This document shows, one piece after another, positions 37,974-45,912 of a stretch of 64,000 bases of DNA; positions within the stretch are counted from its first letter, which is position 1, and each line of letters begins with the position of its first letter. Below the pieces are notes generated by a model. That model ran no database searches. It was given only the letters and a program-made list of their open reading frames with translations, and was not told the origin of the DNA. A program made the position numbers and the translations under genes. Source of the DNA: Cohnella abietis (GTDB lineage Bacteria > Bacillota > Bacilli > Paenibacillales > Paenibacillaceae); contig NZ_AP019400.1 of assembly GCF_004295585.1 (NCBI RefSeq), positions 4,624,001 through 4,688,000 on the forward strand, in the 5' to 3' direction.

Positions 37974-39010
37974 AGAGCAGTGCCTCCTTGCTGTTCAAAG
38001 TTTTGCGCTTCTATGGCTACAGCGTGTGCCACACACGGGATGCTTTCCCCCTGCTGAAAAGTAAGCGGGCTAAGGAGCGCCCCCGTAGCAACGACAAGTA
38101 CTCTACGAAGCTCTCCCTTATGGATTCGCTTTAAGAGATGTCCATAAGTGACCACTGCCGAGCACGCGCATCCACTACCACCGGCTTGCACCTTTTGCTT
38201 TTCCACGTCATAGATCATCAGACCACAATCCAGAAATTGTGTTTGATCCATAGGTACTCCGTTTCTTCGTAGCATTTCATTTGCAATAGGATGACCGACG
38301 CCCGCCAAATCACCTGTCACAATCATGTCGTAGTACCCTGGATCCCTGCCAGTATCCTGAAGATGACCTTGAATAGTGTCAACTGCAGCAGGAGCCATCG
38401 CAGCTCCCATATTGAATGGGTCCTTAATTCCGAGGTCCATTATTTTGCCAATCGTAGCCGCAGTAACAATGGGGCCATTCCCTTCACGGCTTACGATAGA
38501 GGCTCCTGCTCCCGTTACCGTATATTGAGCTGTTGGTGGCTTCTGAGAGCCATACTCCGTTGGGTAGCGGAATTGCTTTTCCACAGTGCAGTTATGACTA
38601 CAAGTTCCCGCCATCGCGTAGTTACCTGCACCCGAAGCCACAATAAGAGAGGCAATCGCTAGCGATTCCATTGAAGTGGAGCACGCTCCGAACACACCGA
38701 GGTAGGGAGCTCCAAGCGTACGGGCAGCGAAAGTGTTACTAATAATCTGATTCAATAAATCTCCACCAATATAAAAGTTAAGCTCATCCTTCGATAGCTT
38801 AGCATGCTGTAGTGCGATATCTGTGGCCTGCTCCATGAGCAATCTCTCAGACTTTTCCCATGTGGGCTGACCCATCTCTAAATCGGGGTGTACCAGATCG
38901 AAGTCTGAAGCTAATGGGCCCTGACCTTCATCCGGCCCAACAACAGTCCCAGTCGCTATGATGACAGGAGGCTTGGAGTATACCCATGTTCGTTTACCCT
39001 GTAGTATCAT
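37970..39010 (-). CDS. spoVAD: SpoVAD dipicolinate-binding protein
   Basis: SpoVAD is a thiolase-fold protein that binds dipicolinic acid on the forespore inner membrane. The 346 residues start MILQGKRTWVYSKPPV and contain VFGACSTSMESLAIAS, AGTCSHNCTVEKQFRYPTEYG and GGSGCACSAVVTYG. ATG 39010 lies inside the last codons of spoVAC (17-base overlap); a longer frame exists but carries no homology. Length agrees with the family. Confidence 0.95.
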   Translation of the reverse strand: MILQGKRTWVYSKPPVIIATGTVVGPDEGQGPLASDFDLVHPDLEMGQPTWEKSERLLMEQATDIALQHAKLSKDELNFYIGGDLLNQIISNTFAARTLGAPYLGVFGACSTSMESLAIASLIVASGAGNYAMAGTCSHNCTVEKQFRYPTEYGSQKPPTAQYTVTGAGASIVSREGNGPIVTAATIGKIMDLGIKDPFNMGAAMAPAAVDTIQGHLQDTGRDPGYYDMIVTGDLAGVGHPIANEMLRRNGVPMDQTQFLDCGLMIYDVEKQKVQAGGSGCACSAVVTYGHLLKRIHKGELRRVLVVATGALLSPLTFQQGESIPCVAHAVAIEAQNFEQQGGTAL

Positions 39011-39506
39011 GCCAAGCCCCGATTCCGAAAATCCAGTATATGATACCAACCACGAACGCCGCCACAACACCAAATACGATGACAGAGCCTGCAAGCTTGA
39101 ACATATTAGCGCCTACTCCAAGCACCAGTCCTTCGCTCCGATGCTCGATTGCTGCAGAGCTCATAGAGTTGGCAAAGCCTGTTACCGGAACGGCACTCCC
39201 TGCCCCTGCCCACTGTGCGATTTTGTCATAGACACCTAGGCTTGTCAGAATAACTGCGAGCAGAATCATAATGGCAACTGTCGGATTTCCCGCTTCTCTA
39301 GCTGTCATATGAAACACAGCCATGAAAAACTTCTGCACCCCCTCACCGATGGTACAGATGATTCCCCCTACCAAGAAAGCCTTGAGACAATTGGTCAAAA
39401 TGGAGCGAGAAGGCTCACGCGTTTTAGCGAACGCTTGATACTCTTTAGATGACATGGAAACAGGCTTATAGCTCTTCTCCCCACTGCCGGAACTTTTTAC
39501 GGTCAT
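38994..39506 (-). CDS. spoVAC: SpoVAC mechanosensitive spore channel subunit
   Basis: SpoVAC forms the channel through which dipicolinate leaves at germination. The 170-residue protein has a basic N-terminus and five membrane segments (CLKAFLVGGIICTIGEG; GNPTVAIMILLAVILTSLGVYDKI; GSAVPVTGFANSMSSAAIEHRSEGLVLGVG). ATG 39506 follows AGGAGGTGC. It heads the spoVAC-AD-AE operon; the spoVAA/AB/AF genes found in B. subtilis are absent here, as in many paenibacilli. Confidence 0.95.
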   Translation of the reverse strand: MTVKSSGSGEKSYKPVSMSSKEYQAFAKTREPSRSILTNCLKAFLVGGIICTIGEGVQKFFMAVFHMTAREAGNPTVAIMILLAVILTSLGVYDKIAQWAGAGSAVPVTGFANSMSSAAIEHRSEGLVLGVGANMFKLAGSVIVFGVVAAFVVGIIYWIFGIGAWHDTTG

Positions 39507-39628
39507 TTATGCACCTCCTACTGGGATTTCAATTACTTTGTTGCGTTATTATTTCCCAAAGTTGGTTATTAACATTCTGCATTTCCAGTTTTCTCTTATC
39601 CAAATCAGTTAAATGCTGTGGAACAGGC

Positions 39629-39655
39629 ACGGTTGGGCATTTACCCACATACAAT
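39629..39655 (+). promoter_or_regulatory. Likely sigma-E/sigma-K promoter of sigK
   Basis: CATACAAT (39648-39655) is an exact -10 match for the mother-cell sigma factors, and AC at 39629-39630 stands 17 bp upstream as in sigma-K promoters. It lies 52 bp before the sigK start, consistent with the autoregulation known for sigK. Confidence 0.6.
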
Positions 39656-39706
39656 GGTAATGCTTCTTTCCTGCAAGCGGACCCTAATTCCGGAGGTGGC
39701 CTTCCC

Positions 39707-40408
39707 GTGCCTGGTTTTATCACATCAATTGCCTTGTTCCTCAAACAATTATCGTTACTTGTCTCTTACGTTAAAAACAATGCTTTTCCACAGCCGCTAA
39801 CGGATGATGAAGAGTCGCTGCATTTGCAACGGCTTGCGGAGGGTAACCCCGTTTCTCGCAATATGCTTATCGAGCACAATTTACGTTTGGTTGCCCATAT
39901 CGTCAAAAAATTCGACAACACCGGTGAAGACCTAGAGGATCTCATCTCCATCGGAACAATCGGACTGATTAAAGCGATTGAAAGCTTTCAAACAGGCAAA
40001 GGTACAAAGCTAGCAACATTCGCAGCTCGATGTATTGAGAATGAAATCCTTATGCATTTGCGCTCGCTGAAAAAAACAAGAAAAGATGTGTCGTTGCATG
40101 ACCCGATCGGAACCGACAAGGAAGGGAATGAAATCACTTTACAAGATATACTGGGGACTGAGGCCGATGATGTTGTTGAACAAGTTCAACTGAAAATTGA
40201 GAAAAGTAAAATATACCGCAATCTCGACATTCTTGATGAACGTGAGCAAGAGGTCATTCGTGGAAGGTTTGGACTCGATGGCGGTGGAGATGAGCGAACA
40301 CAACGTGAAATAGCTAGGGAGCTGGGAATCTCGCGGTCGTATGTATCTCGCATTGAGAAGAGGGCTTTGATGAAGCTTTATCATGAGTTTTACAAGGCTA
40401 AGCGGTGA
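39707..40408 (+). CDS. sigK: Sporulation sigma factor K (pro-sigma-K), uninterrupted
   Basis: Sigma-K is the late mother-cell sigma factor. The 233-residue product has the hydrophobic pro-sequence (PGFITSIALFLKQLSLLVSYVKNNAFPQPL), cleaved by SpoIVFB in the family, then region 2 (MLIEHNLRLVAHIVKKFDNTGEDLEDLISIGTIGLI) and region 4 (ERTQREIARELGISRSYVSRIEKRAL). I chose GTG 39707, eight bases after GGAGGTG; upstream in-frame sequence lacks homology. The gene is intact, with no skin element splitting it. Confidence 0.95.
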   Translation: MPGFITSIALFLKQLSLLVSYVKNNAFPQPLTDDEESLHLQRLAEGNPVSRNMLIEHNLRLVAHIVKKFDNTGEDLEDLISIGTIGLIKAIESFQTGKGTKLATFAARCIENEILMHLRSLKKTRKDVSLHDPIGTDKEGNEITLQDILGTEADDVVEQVQLKIEKSKIYRNLDILDEREQEVIRGRFGLDGGGDERTQREIARELGISRSYVSRIEKRALMKLYHEFYKAKR

Positions 40409-40426
40409 TTGGATGAGGGTACAGGT

Positions 40427-40459
40427 AAAGCGCCGAGAAGTAACTTCGGCGCTTGTTTT
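40427..40459 (+). terminator. Terminator after sigK
   Basis: AAGCGCCGA pairs with TCGGCGCTT around an 8-nt loop and is followed by GTTTTGG. Confidence 0.8.
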
Positions 40460-40470
40460 GGTGGTATGCG

Positions 40471-40806
40471 TTAGGGAGTTAAATAATAAGAACGATTTCG
40501 AAGCACGCGAAGAGGATTCTGGGTTGTGCGATTTTCACTTTTTAGTTGACCGAAATAAATAGCATCACTTGCTGAATAATTCCCTGTCTTCCCAATTCCC
40601 TCAAGTAAATCATCTAGGTAAGTAAGATGCTCGAAAATTGCCTGCATAGACCGATGCTTCAACAATGAGTGAGACATTAGATCCGTAACGAATTGATCCG
40701 TAATCTGTTTCATTTGCTGTTTGCTCTGATTTTCAGTAGTTTTACGATAATTCGGCAATAGATGAATGAAAAGCTCGTTCTCCTCACGAGTCCAACGTTT
40801 GGCCAT
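40471..40806 (-). CDS. Small Myb/SANT-like hypothetical protein
   Basis: I do not recognise this 111-residue protein. It begins MAKRWTREENELF, the W-x-x-E-E pattern of Myb/SANT or trihelix DNA-binding domains, and continues with a predicted all-helical stretch to about residue 75 and a basic tail (RVLRNRSYYLTP). ATG 40806 follows AGAGGTG at six bases, which argues that it is translated. It stands alone, converges on sigK and lies next to repeat array B, so a link to the repeats is conceivable but untested. Confidence 0.65.
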   Translation of the reverse strand: MAKRWTREENELFIHLLPNYRKTTENQSKQQMKQITDQFVTDLMSHSLLKHRSMQAIFEHLTYLDDLLEGIGKTGNYSASDAIYFGQLKSENRTTQNPLRVLRNRSYYLTP

Positions 40807-40899
40807 CCTATACACCTCTTAATTAAGAAATTGTTACTACATCAAGGCAAGCTCGATTTCTTTGTCCTTCATCCATATATAGGCATTATATTCTCTCTC

Positions 40900-41687
40900 A
40901 TGACACGTTTGGTCGGCGTTGTACGATTTTTTCGAACAACGAGGGCCGGAAGTGACTCATTTGGTCGGTGTTGTACGATTATTTCGAGCAATTAGGTCCA
41001 GAAGTGAATCGTTTGGTCGCGTTGTACGATTTCTTCGAGCAACGAGGGCCAGAAGTGGCTTGTTTGGTCGGCGTTGTACGATTATATCGAGTAACGTGTC
41101 CCGAAAGTGACTCATTATGTGGGTGTTGTACGATTTATTCGAGCAACGAGGGCCAGAAGTGGCTCGTTTGGTCGGCGTTGTACGATTTTTTCGAGTAACG
41201 TGTCCCGAAAGTGACTCATCATGTTGGTGTTGTATGATTTATTCGAGCAACGAGGGCCGAAAGTGACTCATTTGGTCGGCGTTGTACGATTTATTCGAGC
41301 AACAAGCCCGGAAATGACTCTTTTGGTCGGTGTTGTACGATTTATTCGAGCAACGAGTTCCGGAAGTGACTATTTGGTCGGCGTTGTACGATTTATTCGA
41401 GCAACGAGTCTCGGAAGTGACCCGTTTGGAGGGTGTTGTACGATTTATTCGAGCAACGAGTCCGGAAGTGACTCGTTTGGTCGGTGTTGTACGATTTATT
41501 CGAGCAACGAGTCCCGGAAGTGACTCGTTTGGTCGGTGTTGTACGATTTTTTCGAGTAACGTGTCCCGAAAGTGACTCATCATGTTGGTGTTGTACGATT
41601 TCTTCGAGCAACGAGTCCCGAATGCGACTCTTTTGGTGGGCGTTGTACGATTTCTTCGAGCAACTAGCCCCTATCCCCGGATAAGCC
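40900..41687 (-). repeat. Tandem array B: fifteen 51/52-bp units, inverted relative to array A
   Basis: GTACGA (one GTATGA) recurs at 40921, 40973, 41024, 41076, 41128, 41180, 41232, 41284, 41335, 41386, 41438, 41489, 41541, 41593 and 41645. Ten of the fourteen spacings are 52 bp and four are 51 bp. The plus-strand unit is about GTTGTACGATTTATTCGAG, CAACGAGTCCCGGAAGTG, ACTCGTTTGGTCGGC. On the minus strand GGGACTCGTTGCTCGAA (for example 41515-41499) is identical to array A at 25739-25755, so this is the same family in reverse. It fills the gap between the GH3 terminator and the small Myb-like gene. Confidence 0.93.
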
Positions 41688-41723
41688 AAACAAGCTGGCG
41701 CATATACCTCCGCCAGCTTGTTT
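41688..41723 (-). terminator. Terminator after the GH3 gene
   Basis: AACAAGCTGGCG pairs perfectly with CGCCAGCTTGTT around a 10-nt loop, followed by TTGG; it closes the long carbohydrate operon. Confidence 0.85.
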
Positions 41724-41743
41724 ATAGTGTCTCTACAATTAAT

Positions 41744-44026
41744 CTATACCTCTTGTGACATTGCTCCGACCGCATTAACCTGCTGTAGGAGTCCATCCAG
41801 CATTTCGTCGGTAAAGGTGCCTTTACTGAAAGCGACTAATGATCGCAGTGGCATCTCTCGGATAAAAATAGCCATCATCTCGGAGTTATGCTTCTCCTTA
41901 GAATCTGCCATACCATTTATCAGTTGACTGACGATAGGTGTAAGCAAGGGATCAGCAATTAAATCCCCCAAAGACGATTGCCGATTGTATTTTCTTACGA
42001 TTCGGGAAGTAGAGCGAACATGAACCGTCTCAACAAGCAGGATGTGCCGTGAGGACTGGCCTACCAGAATGTCGAAGTCTCCTGTCTCCACAATCCAATC
42101 AGCCTGCTCTGGATCGTAGTAGGCGAAAGCCCGCTTGTCCAGCGTAAACACAACCTCTTTCTCCTCGTCCGGCTTAAGCTCCACCTTCGCGAACGCCTTA
42201 AGCTCCTTCTCAGGACGGATCAAGCGGCTCTCGTTGTCTCTTACGTACAGCTGAACCGTTTCCTTCCCTACTCTATCGCCGGAATTTCTAACCTTCAATC
42301 GGACGGTCAACGTCTCAACATCGCTCAACTCACGCTTATCCACCTGTAACCCACTATATTCGAATGAAGTATAGCTTAATCCGAAGCCAAACGGGTACAG
42401 TGGCTCAATATTTTTGGCGTCAAAATAACGGTAGCCGATAAACAGTCCTTCCCGATACTCGATGCGATCTTCTTCCCCAGGAAAGCTCAAGTAAGCTGGG
42501 GTATGCCGAAGATCCACTGGGAATGTCTCCGCTAGCTTACCGCTTGGATTTACATCTCCAAATAGAACATCTGCTAGTGCCCCTCCGAACGCCTGCCCAC
42601 CTAAATAAGCTTCCAAGATTCCATTAATATCATCAGCCCATGGCATTTCCACCGGGGAGCCGTTGCACAATACGACGACAACGTTTTTTTGCACCTGAGC
42701 CATGGCACGGATAATTTCCTCTTGATTTGAGGGAATACGCAAATTGTCTCTATCGTAGGCTTCCGACTCATATTTTTCCGGAAGACCCACAAGAACGATT
42801 GCTGTATCAGAGCTAGCTGCAGCTGCCTGCGCTTCCTCCACCCAAAGCAGGTTACTCTCTTCACTTTCCAGATCGTATCCGGGTGCATAGACAAGCTCTG
42901 CACCTTCGCCCAATTTAGATGCGATCGCTTCTGTCACATCATCCACCTGCGTCGGCTTCATATGTGAAGAGCCTCCACCCTGAATCTTCGGTGCCTGGAT
43001 CATCGCTCCAATAAGCGCAATCCGTTGCTGCCCCTTGGACAATGGAAGCAAGCTTTGCTTATTTTTCAGCAAAACGATACTTTCCGCGGCTGCCGTCCTC
43101 GCCAACTGATGATGTCTATCGTAATCACAATCTACGGGAAGCCCCTTACGTGCCATCGAGCGAATAACCAAATTCAGCAATCTTTCTACAGCTTTATCAA
43201 GTGCCTCTTCGCTCAATTTCCCAGCGCGAACCGCTTGCACGATATTATCAGCGCCTAGACCATCACTTGAAGGCATCTCCAAATCAAGCCCTGTACGGAT
43301 ACCTTCTGAAAGGATATTAACCGCTCCCCAGTCTGAAACAACCGCGCCTTGGAAGCCCCATTCCTCCTTCAGAATCCCGTTAAGCAGCTGCGGATGCTCA
43401 GAGCAATAAGAGCCGTTAACCCGGTTATACGCACTCATCACTGTCCACGGCTTGCCCCCCTTAACTGCTTCTTCGAAGGACGCTAAATACATTTCCCGTA
43501 AAGCTCTATCCTCCACGATCGCATCCGTTGTCATCCGCCGTGCTTCTCGATTGTTGCAGGCGTAATGCTTCAACGATGTGCCTACCCCTTGGCTTTGAAC
43601 ACCAATAATATAAGCTTTGGCGAGCTGGCCGGACAGATAAGGATCCTCTGAAAAATATTCAAAATTTCTCCCACACAACGGGGATCTCTTAAGGTTTACG
43701 CCCGGTCCGAGCAGTATATCCACGTTAGCCGCATGGCACTCCTTGCCCAAGGCTATGCCTATCTCCTCTAGCAATTCCATATTCCATGAGCTTGCCAGCG
43801 CTGAAGCAGATGGAAAACAAGTCGCCGGTGCACATTCGCTTACATCGAAGTTGACCTCATACTCGTCCAGCTTTCGTAAGCCATGAGGACCGTTCATCAT
43901 TACGATAGACGGAATGCCAAGCCTCTCCAGTTCATTCGTTCTCCAGTAGTCTCTTCCCGAGCACATCGCCGCCTTCTCCTCTAGCGTCATGCTCGAAAGC
44001 CATTGCTGTGCCTGCGTTTGATTCAT
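41744..44026 (-). CDS. Glycoside hydrolase family 3 beta-glycosidase
   Basis: The 760-residue GH3 enzyme has the TIM-barrel domain with IVMMNGPHGLR, GPGVNLKRSPLCGRNFEYFSEDP and the nucleophile Asp in AVVSDWGAV. The alpha/beta sandwich follows (GQQRIALIGAM...), then a fibronectin-type-III-like C-terminal domain (PLYPFGFGLSYTSFEYS...). The last 80 residues form an extra C-terminal extension. There is no signal peptide, so it acts on oligosaccharides imported by the ABC transporter encoded upstream. It is the final gene of the locus; the sugar specificity cannot be read. Confidence 0.92.
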   Translation of the reverse strand: MNQTQAQQWLSSMTLEEKAAMCSGRDYWRTNELERLGIPSIVMMNGPHGLRKLDEYEVNFDVSECAPATCFPSASALASSWNMELLEEIGIALGKECHAANVDILLGPGVNLKRSPLCGRNFEYFSEDPYLSGQLAKAYIIGVQSQGVGTSLKHYACNNREARRMTTDAIVEDRALREMYLASFEEAVKGGKPWTVMSAYNRVNGSYCSEHPQLLNGILKEEWGFQGAVVSDWGAVNILSEGIRTGLDLEMPSSDGLGADNIVQAVRAGKLSEEALDKAVERLLNLVIRSMARKGLPVDCDYDRHHQLARTAAAESIVLLKNKQSLLPLSKGQQRIALIGAMIQAPKIQGGGSSHMKPTQVDDVTEAIASKLGEGAELVYAPGYDLESEESNLLWVEEAQAAAASSDTAIVLVGLPEKYESEAYDRDNLRIPSNQEEIIRAMAQVQKNVVVVLCNGSPVEMPWADDINGILEAYLGGQAFGGALADVLFGDVNPSGKLAETFPVDLRHTPAYLSFPGEEDRIEYREGLFIGYRYFDAKNIEPLYPFGFGLSYTSFEYSGLQVDKRELSDVETLTVRLKVRNSGDRVGKETVQLYVRDNESRLIRPEKELKAFAKVELKPDEEKEVVFTLDKRAFAYYDPEQADWIVETGDFDILVGQSSRHILLVETVHVRSTSRIVRKYNRQSSLGDLIADPLLTPIVSQLINGMADSKEKHNSEMMAIFIREMPLRSLVAFSKGTFTDEMLDGLLQQVNAVGAMSQEV

Positions 44027-44052
44027 CTCTCTGTTTTCCTCCCTCTGCCATC

Positions 44053-44940
44053 CTAGCCCTTAACTGCGCCAATCGTTATTCCTTTAACAAGATACTTCTG
44101 GAAAAAAGGATACAGCGCCATTATCGGAAGCACCCCAACGACCGCAATCGCCATCTTGACCGTCGTGCTTGGCAAACTTGCTGCAGCTTCTCCAAGCTGG
44201 GAGCTGAATTTACTCTCACTCAGAAATTGAATGTCTGTCAGCATTCGATTCAGAATATTCTGAATACTGAAAAGCCTAGAATCCGTCACGTAAATCATCC
44301 CGTTAAACCAGTCATTCCAATAAATAATCGTCTGGATCAAGCCAACAGTTGCTACGATAGGCATCGACAGCGGCAGGATGATGCGCCAGAAAATTTTGAA
44401 TTCCCCCGCACCGTCGATTTGCGCTGCTTCAATTAATGCTGGAGGAATGGTCGTCATAAAAAAGGTTCGCATAAGCAGTACATTAAAGCCGCTCATTAGA
44501 AGCCCTGGTACTATTAACGCAAGTATCGTATTTTTAATATCAAAATATTGCACATAGATTAAATAAGTAGGTGTTAATCCCCCATTAAACAGCAGGGTAA
44601 AAAATACGAAAAAAGCAGTTGCGTTACGCCATGGCATGTCTTGCCTGGACATCGGATAGGCCAGCATCGCGGTTATAAGCAAGCTCGACGCCGTTCCCAC
44701 GATTGTAATAAACACGGTTACCCCATATGCCCGAGCCAATTGCTCCGAATGGTTCCACAGATATCGGTAGGCCTCCAGACCGAATTTATCTGGAAAGAAG
44801 GTGTACCCCTGCCGCAAAATTGAGCCCTCGTCTGAAACTGACGAGATGACAAGCAGCAGGAAGGGCAATACGCTGACTGCTGTCAGGATTAGCATAGGCA
44901 AATGAAGCCAGATCTGCTTTTCCCCTTTGATTGTATTCAT
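44053..44940 (-). CDS. Sugar ABC transporter permease, LplC/YtcP type
   Basis: The 295-residue membrane protein has six segments and the EAA loop (EAAQIDGAGEFKIFWRIILPLSMPIVATVG) that contacts the ATPase. It matches the second CUT1 permease found in paenibacilli, where one shared MsmX-like ATPase encoded elsewhere powers several such systems; no ATPase gene is present here. 18 bp downstream of the other permease. Confidence 0.92.
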   Translation of the reverse strand: MNTIKGEKQIWLHLPMLILTAVSVLPFLLLVISSVSDEGSILRQGYTFFPDKFGLEAYRYLWNHSEQLARAYGVTVFITIVGTASSLLITAMLAYPMSRQDMPWRNATAFFVFFTLLFNGGLTPTYLIYVQYFDIKNTILALIVPGLLMSGFNVLLMRTFFMTTIPPALIEAAQIDGAGEFKIFWRIILPLSMPIVATVGLIQTIIYWNDWFNGMIYVTDSRLFSIQNILNRMLTDIQFLSESKFSSQLGEAAASLPSTTVKMAIAVVGVLPIMALYPFFQKYLVKGITIGAVKG

Positions 44941-44958
44941 GCCTCACCACTCCAGTCT

Positions 44959-45891
44959 TTAGAACAATGCACTGTCCTTATTAAATTTGCGTACCGCATA
45001 GTTCGACAGCAGCACCAGCACAAAGCCGACTAATGACTGGTAAAGCCCTGCGGCTGAAGACATCCCGATGTCTCCCAGATTCATGAGTGCTCGATAAACA
45101 TACGTATCGATTACTTGCGTTGTATCGTTTAGTGCCCCGGATGCAAGCGGAACCTGATAGAACAGGCCGAAATCCGAGTAGAAAATTTTACCGATAGCGA
45201 GAAGAGTCATCATAATAATAATGGGTGATAGCAAAGGCAGCGTGATGCTGCGGACTTGCTGCCATTTTGAAGCACCATCAAGCTTAGCCGCCTCGTAGTA
45301 TTCCTGATCAATGCCGACGATTGCCGCCAAGTAAATGACGCACAGAAAGCCAGCTCCCTTCCACATGCTGATCATAGTCAGAATGTACGGCCAATATTTG
45401 GCCTCGCTATACCATGAGATTTCTTCAATGCCGAGAAGCGGGAAAATGGTCTTATTGATGAACCCCGTATCCATGCTGAACAAAGAAAATGCGAGATAGC
45501 TGACAATAACCATCGAAATTAAATGAGGCAACAGCAGCACACTCTGGTAAAACCTAGACATAATACGGCTACGTATTTCATTCAACGCTATCGCGATTCC
45601 GACGGCCGCAATTGTGTTAAGTATAATGAAGGTGAAATTATACAAAATGGTATTACGAGTAATGATGTAGGCATCCTGTGTTTTGAATAAATATTCAAAA
45701 TTTCTTAATCCAATCCATTCGCTGCCGAGAAGGCCCTTCGCAAAGTTGAAATCCTTGAAGGCAATAAGCAGTCCGAACATTGGAAGATAATTGTTAATTA
45801 GTAAATAGATCAGTCCCGGCAACATCATGAACAGCAGCACACCATACTTGCGCACTTTGTTATTCCGACGAGGCCGTTTGGTTTGTTCCAT
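44959..45891 (-). CDS. Sugar ABC transporter permease, LplB type
   Basis: The roughly 310-residue permease has a basic N-terminus (KRPRRNNKVRKYG), six membrane segments and the EAA loop (EAAKLDGASKWQQVRSITLPLLSPIIIMM). NYLPMFGLLIAFKDFNF is typical of the LplB group. ATG 45891 is preferred, with AGGAG 11 bases upstream; a GTG at 45912 abuts the glycosidase stop. Partner of the next gene. Confidence 0.92.
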   Translation of the reverse strand: MEQTKRPRRNNKVRKYGVLLFMMLPGLIYLLINNYLPMFGLLIAFKDFNFAKGLLGSEWIGLRNFEYLFKTQDAYIITRNTILYNFTFIILNTIAAVGIAIALNEIRSRIMSRFYQSVLLLPHLISMVIVSYLAFSLFSMDTGFINKTIFPLLGIEEISWYSEAKYWPYILTMISMWKGAGFLCVIYLAAIVGIDQEYYEAAKLDGASKWQQVRSITLPLLSPIIIMMTLLAIGKIFYSDFGLFYQVPLASGALNDTTQVIDTYVYRALMNLGDIGMSSAAGLYQSLVGFVLVLLSNYAVRKFNKDSALF

Positions 45892-45912
45892 CTTACTCAC
45901 CGCTCCTATCAC

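Noticed and set aside
39449..39706. N-terminal extension of sigK
   Set aside because: The sequence before GTG 39707 covers the promoter and the spoVAC start on the other strand and has no similarity to the short pro-sequence of sigma-K.
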